A stretch of DNA of 22,431 nucleotides from an uncultured Ruminococcus sp. (GTDB lineage Bacteria; Bacillota_A; Clostridia; Oscillospirales; Acutalibacteraceae): positions 1 through 22,431 of the forward strand of contig CADBXH010000013.1 in NCBI GenBank assembly GCA_902798605.1, written 5' to 3'. Each line of letters begins with the position of its first letter. Position 1 is the stretch's first letter. Both the position numbers and the translations under genes were made by a program. This document shows, one piece after another, positions 7,788-13,640 of this stretch. The notes under the pieces were generated by a model. The model was not told the DNA's origin and made no database searches. It was given only the letters and a program-made list of their open reading frames with translations.

Positions 7788-9399
7788 AAAGAACTTGTCC
7801 AATTTAGTCAATGCGGGATTTACATATATTTATATTCCGTCATACGAGGAACGTCGCGTAATTAACGAAATCAACAATACCCTTTACAAAGATAATTCGG
7901 TAAAGATCGGCCGTAAGCTGTTTGTATGGACGCAGACAAACGGCTTGATGAACATTACTCCCGGCGATAAAGACAATAATAAAAAGGACACGCGCGACGC
8001 CGTGAAAGCGCTTGAGGAAATCTGCTCAGATAACGATCCCGCACTGTATATTTTTAATGATATTCATGTGTTCTTCGGCGGCGACAGGGGAACGCATCCC
8101 GATTATTTGCTTATCAGAAAGCTCAGGGATATTATCTCTCTTTTGCAGAGCAAGCGCAAAACGATCGTGTTCCTTTCACCAAAGCTTGTGATCCCCTGCG
8201 ATATGGAAAAAGAGATCACGGTACTTGATTTTGATTTGCCCGATATGGAAGATATGATTAACCTGCTTGATGATTTGTCCGGTGGCTTGAATCCTTCTCA
8301 GATACAGCTCACATCGGATGAAAAAAAGCAGCTTGCAAGTTCTGCCCTCGGTCTGACCCTTCAGGAAGCCGAAAACGCGTTTTGCAAAGCGATAGTTGAC
8401 CTGCGCGGACTGAATATTAACGCGCAGAGTATTATTCATGAAGAAAAGAATCAGGTCGTAAAAAAGACAGGCGTGCTTGAATTCGTCAAATCCGATTTGA
8501 GCATTGACGATATAGGCGGACTTGAAAACCTTAAAAAATGGCTGATAAAAAGAAAGGGCACATGGACAGAAAAAGCCCGTAAATATAATCTTCCGGCGCC
8601 TAAGGGAGTGCTCATAACAGGTGTTCCCGGCTGCGGTAAATCCCTGACCGCAAAGGCAATGAGCTCTATTTGGGGGCTGCCGCTGTTAAAGCTCGATATG
8701 GGCAAGATATTCGGCGGACTCGTCGGCAGCAGTGAGGAAAATATGCGCAAGGCTATTTCTACCGCCGAGGCGATCGCTCCCTCGATCCTTTGGGTCGATG
8801 AGATCGAAAAGGGTCTTTCGGGCGTAAAATCAAGCGGTGACTCCGGAACATCGGCAAGGGTGTTTGGAACCTTTCTTACGTGGCTGCAGGAAAAAACAAA
8901 GCCCGTATTTGTTATCGCCACAGCTAACGATATAAGCGCTTTGCCTCCCGAGTTGCTCAGAAAAGGCCGTTTTGACGAGATTTTCTTTGTCGATTTGCCG
9001 ACATTTGAGGAGCGCAAAAAGATATTTGAGCTTCATATCAACAAGCGGATCAAGGATTCCGATATTCAGCACGAGGTCGCCGCGACTGATGATGTCCTCA
9101 ATAATCTGGCGTCAATGAGCGCGGGATATGTCGGCGCCGAGATAGAGCAAATTACGGTTGCTGCTTTGTATGAGGCGTATTACCTCGACAGAGGACTTCG
9201 CGAATCTGATTTGGAAAAGGCAGTAAAAGAAACCGTTTCGATTTCCACAACACAAAAAGAGCAGATCCTGTCACTTCGTGAATGGGCAGAAAACCGTGCT
9301 GTGCTCGCAACCGCTAAAGAAGACCGCGAACCCGATACAAGCGAAGGTTCTGATGATATAGGACATCAGGGTGGCAGAATCGTTAACTTTGATTTATAA
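7774..9399 (+). CDS. Ycf46-like AAA+ ATPase
   Basis: This 541-residue protein has the Ycf46 arrangement. An N-terminal domain of about 210 residues ([49 protein letters not shown]) resembles a degenerate AAA fold without a P-loop. It is followed by a full AAA+ module. Walker A is GVPGCGKS (283-290), Walker B is ILWVDEIE (Asp342, Glu343), and IATAND (about 383-388) is sensor 1. [10 protein letters not shown] holds the likely arginine finger. GYVGAEIEQ lies in the C-terminal lid. The last ~50 residues are charged and end in GGRIVNFDL. The family is known from plastids, cyanobacteria and scattered bacteria, and its substrate is not established. GGGAGG precedes the ATG, which lies within the end of the radical SAM gene. 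All ATPase residues are present, so it should be active. Confidence 0.87.
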   Translation: MSEFRKNLSNLVNAGFTYIYIPSYEERRVINEINNTLYKDNSVKIGRKLFVWTQTNGLMNITPGDKDNNKKDTRDAVKALEEICSDNDPALYIFNDIHVFFGGDRGTHPDYLLIRKLRDIISLLQSKRKTIVFLSPKLVIPCDMEKEITVLDFDLPDMEDMINLLDDLSGGLNPSQIQLTSDEKKQLASSALGLTLQEAENAFCKAIVDLRGLNINAQSIIHEEKNQVVKKTGVLEFVKSDLSIDDIGGLENLKKWLIKRKGTWTEKARKYNLPAPKGVLITGVPGCGKSLTAKAMSSIWGLPLLKLDMGKIFGGLVGSSEENMRKAISTAEAIAPSILWVDEIEKGLSGVKSSGDSGTSARVFGTFLTWLQEKTKPVFVIATANDISALPPELLRKGRFDEIFFVDLPTFEERKKIFELHINKRIKDSDIQHEVAATDDVLNNLASMSAGYVGAEIEQITVAALYEAYYLDRGLRESDLEKAVKETVSISTTQKEQILSLREWAENRAVLATAKEDREPDTSEGSDDIGHQGGRIVNFDL

Positions 9400-9411
9400 T
9401 AGGAGGAAATT

Positions 9412-9876
9412 ATGTCTCTTGTATTAACAATGACTTCAATGGCTGTTTTGGCAGGACTTTCGCTTACACACATATCTGCAGGTGTGATTGCCGAGATCCT
9501 TGATGGCAAAAATAAGCAGGAAGTGTCAGAGGGCTTTGAGACTGTTTTTACAGACTCGCAAATGCTTTATAACACCCTTACGGACTATGATTGCCATGTT
9601 GAAAAAGTGTCCGAAAACGAATTCCTTGTTGACACTGTCAACGGAAAATTAAGATATTACAGAAAAGATGAGAACACACCGTTTTCAATTTATTTTGACA
9701 GAATAGATAATCCCGACGGGCTTATGAGAAGTATTGATGAGTTTGAGCGATGTTACGGCAGAAATGTCCAGGATTTTACATACAATCATATAAAGCAAAA
9801 TCTCGCCCCTAATATGCGGATTTATGACGAACAGGTCGTTGATGACGAGCTTGTTCTGACCATAAGCGTAGATTAG
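9412..9876 (+). CDS. Divergent Ycf35/DUF1257-like protein with N-terminal hydrophobic helix
   Basis: This 154-residue protein starts with a hydrophobic segment (about residues 1-28, MSLVLTMTSMAVLAGLSLTH) that could be a membrane anchor. It continues with an alpha-beta region. The C-terminal half has the layout of DUF1257/Ycf35: a 'difficult to predict L..L.DYDCHVEK' strand-helix start, an NGKLRYYR strand, then FTYNHIKQNL followed by a closing EQVVDDELVLTISVD hairpin. In DUF1257 proteins the matching end reads like a Tyr-helix followed by an acidic turn and L-x-V strand. The similarity is weak and rests partly on the neighbourhood, since Ycf46-like, DUF2997 and DUF1257 genes tend to occur together. 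It uses almost the same ribosome site (AGGAGGAAATT) as the AAA+ gene and begins 12 nt after it, so the two are probably made in similar amounts. A fully novel family remains possible. Confidence 0.6.
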   Translation: MSLVLTMTSMAVLAGLSLTHISAGVIAEILDGKNKQEVSEGFETVFTDSQMLYNTLTDYDCHVEKVSENEFLVDTVNGKLRYYRKDENTPFSIYFDRIDNPDGLMRSIDEFERCYGRNVQDFTYNHIKQNLAPNMRIYDEQVVDDELVLTISVD

Positions 9877-9992
9877 ATTATATTCTTTTACAGAATAATG
9901 ATTTCGGCGCGGCACTTTGGTTGTTCGCTTTTGGCTCTGTTTCAATAGTTGGGGAAAACCGAATAAAATAGAATCGGAGTAAATGACAAGCG
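9877..9992. other. Gap with no clear gene
   Basis: This stretch follows the DUF1257-like gene. It contains a small dyad (TATTCT / AGAATA, about 9882-9898) without a good U-tract. A short open frame ends at 9971 without a plausible start. I see no RNA or strong promoter. The GGAG at 9976-9979 probably serves the broken small gene that begins at 9993. Confidence 0.4.
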
Positions 9993-10173
9993 ATGGCTAA
10001 AGAACCAAAAAAACAAGCCGAAGAAAAGAATCGAAAGAGAGATAAAAGAATACGAAGAAGATTTGGAAGACCTTAGAATCCAACTCGAAAACGGACTGAT
10101 CTCGCAAAAACACTACGATGAGATAACCGCGGACATCTATGCAGATATTCGGGATTTAAAAGCTAAAGAATAA
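9993..10173 (+). pseudogene. Frameshifted small SHOCT-like / coiled-coil gene
   Basis: An ATG at 9993 opens a frame (MAKEPKKQAEEKNRKR...) that stops after 27 codons at a TAG. A different frame through the same DNA (codons beginning at 10012) reads NKPKKRIEREIKEYEEDLED and goes on to ENGLISQKHYDEITADIYAD before a TAA at 10171-10173. The second frame has no start codon. Its ending has the 'L..L...G.IS...Y' pattern of short SHOCT-type bundles. Removing one A from the run of seven A at 10007-10013 joins the two into one ~59-residue protein, MAKEPK-NKPKKRIERE and onward. So this is a frameshifted gene, a homopolymer sequencing error, or a gene that uses slippage on the A-run. GGAG at 9976-9979 lies 13 nt upstream, rather far. 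Confidence 0.6.
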
Positions 10174-10198
10174 TAAAAGGGTAGTAGAAGAGGATAAA

Positions 10199-10798
10199 AT
10201 GGAGATTTGTAGTTTATGTAAATGCCAAAGCGTCGATAATAACCGCTGCCTTAACTGCGGACAGATTTTAGGGATCGTTCCGGTTCGTTTAGTTCAGGGC
10301 GGAAATGCTTTGATAACGATTGATATGACAGTGACAGACAGATATTTGGTTTTTAGGGTATCTGATAATTCAATGTCAACGGGAGATGTTGTTGCCACCG
10401 CTGCAGGCGGTCTGATTGGCTCGGCAATCTTCAGTTCTGTAAAGAATAAACAAAATGATGCTAAGATCGGTATGATCGATTTAAGAATGATCAAATCTGT
10501 TGAATTTTTGGTCCCGTCATCAAAAATAAGTATCGGTGCTATACATATCTATTTTAACAACGGCAAGGATTATTATTTCGGTATAAATGAAAGCGGAACG
10601 AAAAAGCTCAACCTTCCCGTGGCTGTCAACGCGATTAAATACGCCAATATCTATACGACGATCCAAAATGTTAAAAAAGTACCGAGATTAAAAGCAAATG
10701 ATCCTTTTTATAAAAAAGGAAAGGAAGTTTTCGTCACGGTTTCACGTTCGGCAACAGCGTTTATTGCGCCGTTCAAAGGAATGATCGTGGTGGATTGA
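10199..10798 (+). CDS. Zinc-ribbon protein with PH/GRAM-like domain
   Basis: This 199-residue protein is not recognised as a named family. An N-terminal zinc ribbon is clear: C4-x2-C7 and C17-x2-C20. A beta-rich region follows (ITIDMTVTDRYLVFRV) and then a Gly/Ala-rich hydrophobic stretch (VVATAAGGLIGSAIFSSV, about residues 64-81) that could insert in or lie on a membrane. Then come strands such as MIDLRMIKSVEFLV, ISIGAIHIYFNNGKDYYFGI and a closing helix. The order (strand, hydrophobic loop, 'I..V.......I.I.F..G..Y.F') resembles bacterial PH/GRAM-type lipid-binding domains. A Lys-rich C-terminal region ends in FIAPFKGMIVVD. It lies 25 nt after the broken small gene and 26 nt before the signal peptidase, so it probably belongs to the same transcript. 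The zinc ribbon is seen directly; the PH call is inference. Confidence 0.65.
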   Translation: MEICSLCKCQSVDNNRCLNCGQILGIVPVRLVQGGNALITIDMTVTDRYLVFRVSDNSMSTGDVVATAAGGLIGSAIFSSVKNKQNDAKIGMIDLRMIKSVEFLVPSSKISIGAIHIYFNNGKDYYFGINESGTKKLNLPVAVNAIKYANIYTTIQNVKKVPRLKANDPFYKKGKEVFVTVSRSATAFIAPFKGMIVVD

Positions 10799-10824
10799 TA
10801 CCACTGAAAACAGGGGGAGTATGA

Positions 10825-11346
10825 ATGAAAACCAATTTTTCAAAAGTGATATTTGCGGTGATATGTGTCTTGTTATCCGCCGTCTTTATAATTTCCGCCT
10901 CAAGCTGCAGTCTGTTTAATAAAACTTATGAAGTTGACGGAAAATCAATGGAAGATACCCTGAAGGATGGTCAAAAAGTTACAGTTAAGCCGCTTGACGG
11001 CAAGCCGAAGCAGGGCGATATTATTTGCATCGATAGCGGAGAAAAATATCCCAAACCATTATTCAAGCGCGTTATCGCCACAGAAGGGCAGTACCTCACA
11101 CTGGACTACTCTAATGACCGCATCCTTGTTGATAATGTAGAACTTGACGAGCCATACAGAAAAGGCACCGCTTTTGCGGGTTGCAAATGCGACGAATATT
11201 TGAAGCTTGATGAAAAAAACGGCATTACGATTCCCGAGCATAAGGCATTTGTAATGGGCGATAACCGTCAGGTGTCGCTTGACAGCAGGAGCTCTGAAAT
11301 AGGTTTGATAGATTATGACGACATAATCGGCGTCGTTTCGGAATAA
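10825..11346 (+). CDS. Signal peptidase I-like protein with possible lipobox
   Basis: This 173-residue protein has the type I signal peptidase boxes: the nucleophile in VDGKSMEDTLKDG (Ser41), the general base in LFKRVIATEG (Lys81), and GDNRQVSLDSRS (145-156). These enzymes cut signal peptides on the outer face of the membrane. The N-terminal hydrophobic helix (about 7-27) ends FIISASSC. A-S-S-C28 could act as a weak lipobox, making this a lipid-anchored peptidase instead of one held by a plain membrane helix. That is unusual and unproven. The length is near the short end for Gram-positive enzymes. A purine-rich GGGGGAG precedes the ATG. It is the last gene of the cluster, followed by the terminator at 11392-11420. 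A housekeeping signal peptidase is expected elsewhere in the genome, so this copy may serve the cluster's proteins. Confidence 0.82.
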   Translation: MKTNFSKVIFAVICVLLSAVFIISASSCSLFNKTYEVDGKSMEDTLKDGQKVTVKPLDGKPKQGDIICIDSGEKYPKPLFKRVIATEGQYLTLDYSNDRILVDNVELDEPYRKGTAFAGCKCDEYLKLDEKNGITIPEHKAFVMGDNRQVSLDSRSSEIGLIDYDDIIGVVSE

Positions 11347-11391
11347 AGCGGTTAGGGCCTATTATATACCCAATCCGCTTAGCCAAAAACA

Positions 11392-11420
11392 AAAAGCACC
11401 CTTTTGGGTGCTTTTGTTTT
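11392..11420 (+). terminator. Terminator after the signal peptidase gene (repeat copy 1)
   Basis: AAAAGCACCC (11392-11401) pairs with GGGTGCTTTT (11406-11415) with a TTTT loop, followed by GTTTTT. It sits about 45 nt after the signal peptidase stop and is the only strong terminator after the cluster. The A-rich left arm makes it work in both directions. Confidence 0.8.
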
Positions 11421-11581
11421 TGGAGCGGATGATGTATGTTCGCGTAATGAGTAAGGTTTGAGCTCGTTTTATGGGGCGTGTGGGGGGAGAAGGTGCGGGC
11501 ATAACTCTCTCGCTAAAAACAGTCCGCAGGACTGTTTTCTTAACGCTCGCCTTCGATTCCCAATCCGCTTAGGCAAAAACA

Positions 11582-11610
11582 AAAGCACCCTTCTGGGTGC
11601 TTTTGTTTTT
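11582..11610. terminator. Second copy of the terminator-like hairpin (repeat copy 2)
   Basis: The same AAAGCACCC / GGGTGCTTT stem, with a TTCT loop and flanking A and T runs, recurs 190 nt downstream of the first. It serves no obvious gene of its own and is part of the tandem repeat. Confidence 0.6.
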
Positions 11611-11763
11611 GGAGCGGATGATGTATGTTCGCGTAATGTGTAGCTTTCAGCTCGTTTTATGCGGCGTGTGGGGGGGAGAAGGTGCGGGCATAACTCTCTC
11701 GCTAAAAACAGTCCGCAGGACTGTTTTCTTAACGCTCGCCTTCGATTCCCAATCCGCTTAGCC

Positions 11764-11799
11764 AAAAACAAAAAGCACCCTTCTGGGTGCTTTTGTTTT
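11764..11799 (-). terminator. Terminator of tRNA-Gly (repeat copy 3)
   Basis: Read on the minus strand right after the tRNA CCA end, AAAAGCACCC-AGAA-GGGTGCTTTT is a strong stem followed by TTGTTTTT. It ends tRNA-Gly transcription. It is the third copy of the hairpin in the repeat array. Confidence 0.85.
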
Positions 11800-11873
11800 T
11801 GGAGCGGATGATGGGAATCGAACCCACACGATCAGCTTGGAAGGCTGAAGTTCTACCACTAAACTACATCCGC
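11800..11873 (-). tRNA. tRNA-Gly (anticodon TCC)
   Basis: The minus strand folds as a 74-nt tRNA. Acceptor GCGGATG pairs with CATCCGC, followed by discriminator T and an encoded CCA. The D-arm region contains TAGTTTAGTGGTAGAAC. The anticodon stem CAGCC/GGCTG is represented in CTTCAGCCTTCCAAGCTGA, with anticodon TCC in the loop CTTCCAA. The T-arm has GGTTCGATTCC. It reads GGA/GGG glycine codons. A perfect promoter lies upstream at 11890-11918 and a terminator directly downstream. The 3' end (TGGAGCGGATGATG on the plus strand) is copied twice in the adjacent repeats. Confidence 0.95.
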
Positions 11874-11889
11874 GTTTTGAACGTGAGTT

Positions 11890-11918
11890 ATTATATCACG
11901 TATTCGCTTTGTTGTCAA
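11890..11918 (-). promoter_or_regulatory. Consensus promoter for tRNA-Gly
   Basis: On the minus strand, TTGACA (complement of 11913-11918), a 17-nt spacer and TATAAT (complement of 11890-11895) exactly match the sigma-A consensus. The tRNA 5' end is 17 nt downstream of the -10 box. This strength is typical of stable-RNA promoters. Confidence 0.93.
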
Positions 11919-11962
11919 GCGTAGATAATAAAAATATACATAATTACGCAATAACCAATGTA

Positions 11963-11991
11963 TTGACTATGCTTTTTAAAAATGATATAAT
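11963..11991 (+). promoter_or_regulatory. Promoter of the first paralogous membrane protein
   Basis: TTGACT (11963-11968), a 17-nt spacer and TATAAT (11986-11991) form a near-consensus sigma-A promoter. Transcription would start near 11998, leaving a leader of about 47 nt. It diverges from the tRNA promoter, with about 45 nt between the two. Confidence 0.87.
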
Positions 11992-12044
11992 TACATTTAG
12001 CGAAAAGTAATTTTCGCCGAATAGTATTTTAAGGAGAAATGAAA

Positions 12045-12725
12045 ATGAAATACCCATATGCTTATATCGGTGTAAAAAGATTGTTCACATCGCGTATTCT
12101 GGCAATAATCGGCGGATTCGCAATGCTCGCCAGTACGTTTTTTGCACTTATATTAAACGCTGATCCCGAATACGCGACCAAAAAAGAAGTTTCGGCAAAC
12201 GATCTTGTAGCAATGTTAGTGCTTGTATTTTTGTTTGCTTCCTGCGTCATACTGGTTGCAGCTTATGTACTAGGTATTGTCGGTCTTTCAAAGGCGTCAA
12301 TAGATGAACCGGCGTTCAGGATCGCTCTGTTTACTACGGTGGCTAACATCGCTATTGTCGGCTTCGGCAGTATGTTTTCTTCTATGAATAATGATTTTAT
12401 GTCGAGTTTGATGACTTCTATATCAACGATCGCCGATTTGATAATATTTATATATACCATTCAGGGAATAAGGAGTCTGGCGTTAAAGCTTGGCGACAAG
12501 GATATGGACAGAAGAGGCAACACCCTTTTCAAGGTTCTTTTTGTTGTTATCATCATTGAGTTTATTGTTAATGTTATCGTAGCGATCTTCCAGGGAGCAA
12601 ATATAGCTGTTGCTGTTATCGCCGCCATTTTATCCGTTGCAGGCGTGGTACTAACGATTATTCAGTACATTATGTTCCTTGTATATCTTGCCAAAGCAAA
12701 GAAAATGCTCGCAAACGCAGAATAA
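12045..12725 (+). CDS. Multi-pass membrane protein, paralogue A
   Basis: This hydrophobic protein of about 226 residues has five likely helices in the order ~15-35, 50-80, 95-115, 125-143 and 165-220 (the last may be two). The family is not recognised. It is clearly homologous to the next gene: both start M-x-YP-x-A-x-x-GVK, share VGL..A..DE.AFR.ALF in the middle, (T/V)IQGIR.LA..LG...(L/M)DR.G...FK, and a final IQYI..L..LA...KML. I chose the ATG at 12045 because AAGGAG (12031-12036) is 8 nt upstream. The ATG at 12039 would leave only 2 nt, and the paralogue's start aligns with 12045. It has its own promoter and terminator. A role in the envelope is likely but cannot be specified. Confidence 0.8.
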   Translation: MKYPYAYIGVKRLFTSRILAIIGGFAMLASTFFALILNADPEYATKKEVSANDLVAMLVLVFLFASCVILVAAYVLGIVGLSKASIDEPAFRIALFTTVANIAIVGFGSMFSSMNNDFMSSLMTSISTIADLIIFIYTIQGIRSLALKLGDKDMDRRGNTLFKVLFVVIIIEFIVNVIVAIFQGANIAVAVIAAILSVAGVVLTIIQYIMFLVYLAKAKKMLANAE

Positions 12726-12737
12726 TTCTAAATTAGA

Positions 12738-12766
12738 AAAAAGCGTCTCTTTTTTGAGGCGCTTTT
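12738..12766 (+). terminator. Terminator of paralogue A
   Basis: AAAGCGTCTC (12740-12749) pairs with GAGGCGCTTT (12756-12765), with one G-U pair and a T-rich loop, and ends in TTTTG. The flank (TTAGAAAAAAGC) matches that of the paralogue B terminator, so the duplication included it. Confidence 0.88.
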
Positions 12767-12767
12767 G

Positions 12768-12796
12768 TTGACTTTATTATAATATGATGTTACACT
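12768..12796 (+). promoter_or_regulatory. Promoter of paralogue B
   Basis: TTGACT (12768-12773), a 17-nt spacer and TACACT (12791-12796) fit a sigma-A promoter with a weaker -10 box. It begins directly after the previous terminator. The leader would be about 30 nt. An alternative -10, TATAAT at about 12778-12783, has no -35 partner. Confidence 0.65.
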
Positions 12797-12832
12797 TTAT
12801 TTGAAGTTTTTATAGTGAAGGAGATATGAAAT

Positions 12833-13498
12833 ATGACTTATCCCAATGCAGCCGACGGCGTTAAAAAGATGTTCAAAGCGCAGCTTATCGAGATTTTAGG
12901 CACTGTTTTCCTTGCTCTTGCCGCTATATTCACAATAATGCTCAGCAGCTCGGAAAAAGCGGGAGCAGCAAATGATGCGGATTCGTTTTTAGCGGTAATG
13001 ATGATCGTGTCCATCGTTGCCTTTTCGGGGTTGATGATAGTTGCGGCGGTTATGCACCTAATCGGTCTGGTCAGGGCAGGCAGGGACGAACGCGCGTTTA
13101 GAACAGCACTGTTTGCGGTTTTTATAAATTTGATTTTTATTGTTACGGGAATGATTTTTTCCGGACTAAAAAACGGCACTGTTTCGTCCTTGATGAATCT
13201 TTTTTCAACGATTATGGATATGATAGCCTTCATTTTTGTGATTCAAGGAATCCGCAATCTCGCGATTGAGCTCGGGAACGACAAACTCGACAGAATGGGA
13301 GATAATATTTTCAAAATAATTCTCGCTGTGCTTGTCCTTGAGTTTATCGCAAACATCATTGTGCTTATTTTCGGCGGGCATACTTCCGGCATAGTCGCAG
13401 GTGTTGTCTATTTGATCGCCGCGATACTCAGCTTTGTTCAGTACATTATATATCTTATCTTCCTTGCAAGGGGAGTTAAGATGCTCACCAAATCATAA
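12833..13498 (+). CDS. Multi-pass membrane protein, paralogue B
   Basis: This 221-residue protein is homologous to the preceding gene across its length (see paralogue A for shared motifs). Helices lie at about 17-38, 50-77, 91-112, 120-140 and 160-215. AAGGAG (about 12818-12823) precedes the ATG by 9 nt. Sequence identity looks moderate by eye, which implies an old tandem duplication. Each copy kept its own promoter and hairpin and could be regulated separately. Polar loops are short, with no catalytic motif visible. It is probably an integral membrane protein of a clostridial hypothetical family. Confidence 0.8.
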   Translation: MTYPNAADGVKKMFKAQLIEILGTVFLALAAIFTIMLSSSEKAGAANDADSFLAVMMIVSIVAFSGLMIVAAVMHLIGLVRAGRDERAFRTALFAVFINLIFIVTGMIFSGLKNGTVSSLMNLFSTIMDMIAFIFVIQGIRNLAIELGNDKLDRMGDNIFKIILAVLVLEFIANIIVLIFGGHTSGIVAGVVYLIAAILSFVQYIIYLIFLARGVKMLTKS

Positions 13499-13513
13499 TA
13501 ATTCTTTATTAGA

Positions 13514-13543
13514 AAAAAGCACCTCGCCGCAGGTGCTTTTTTA
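13514..13543 (+). terminator. Terminator of paralogue B
   Basis: AAAAAGCACCT (13514-13524) pairs with AGGTGCTTTTT (13531-13541), with a CGCCGC loop and a terminal T-run. This is a strong intrinsic terminator. Confidence 0.93.
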
Positions 13544-13577
13544 TATCACGAATTAAAGAAAAAATTACGTTGTTTTA

Positions 13578-13607
13578 TTGACTGCAATAATATGTCTATG
13601 ATATAAT
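13578..13607 (+). promoter_or_regulatory. Promoter of the P/Q-rich protein gene
   Basis: TTGACT (13578-13583), an 18-nt spacer and TATAAT (13602-13607) make a good sigma-A promoter. The leader would be about 28 nt. Confidence 0.82.
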
Positions 13608-13640
13608 TATTCTATAAGAATTACAGCAGAGGTGACAACA

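Larger units (their letters stand above)
11370..11813. repeat. Tandem ~190-bp repeat, 2.3 copies, next to tRNA-Gly
   Basis: Copy 1 spans about 11371-11560 and copy 2 about 11561-11749. A partial third copy (about 11750-11813) runs into the tRNA gene. Each unit begins CAATCCGCTTAG and holds an AAAAGCACCC / GGGTGC hairpin. It then has TGGAGCGGATGATG, identical to the reverse complement of the tRNA-Gly 3' end, and a Gly-rich GTGGGGGGAGAAGG stretch. A second hairpin (AAAACAGTCC / GGACTGTTTT) precedes CTCGCCTTCGATTCCC at the unit's end. Copies 1 and 2 differ at scattered sites (for example TGAGTAAGGTTTG against TGTGTAGCTTTCAG), so they are not perfectly recent. The open frames inside are repeat-derived and not convincing genes. 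The element looks like a tRNA-end duplication or a small non-coding repeat family. Confidence 0.85.

Noticed and set aside
9852..9971. A short frame ending ...FGAALWLFAFGSVSIV after the DUF1257-like gene
   Set aside because: It has no usable start codon or ribosome site and overlaps the end of the DUF1257-like gene. It could be a gene remnant but cannot be supported.
5969..11346. A prophage or integrated element inserted at tRNA-Gly
   Set aside because: No integrase, recombinase, portal, capsid or replication gene is present, and no flanking direct repeat beyond the local 190-bp array was seen.
11469..11771. A 100-residue minus-strand open frame with two repeats of RIGNRRRALRKQSCG
   Set aside because: It is generated by the 190-bp non-coding tandem repeat, is very Arg/Cys/Leu-rich, and has no ribosome site or promoter.
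11370..11813. A CRISPR array
   Set aside because: The repeat units are ~190 bp and contiguous, with no regular short spacers, and no cas gene is present.
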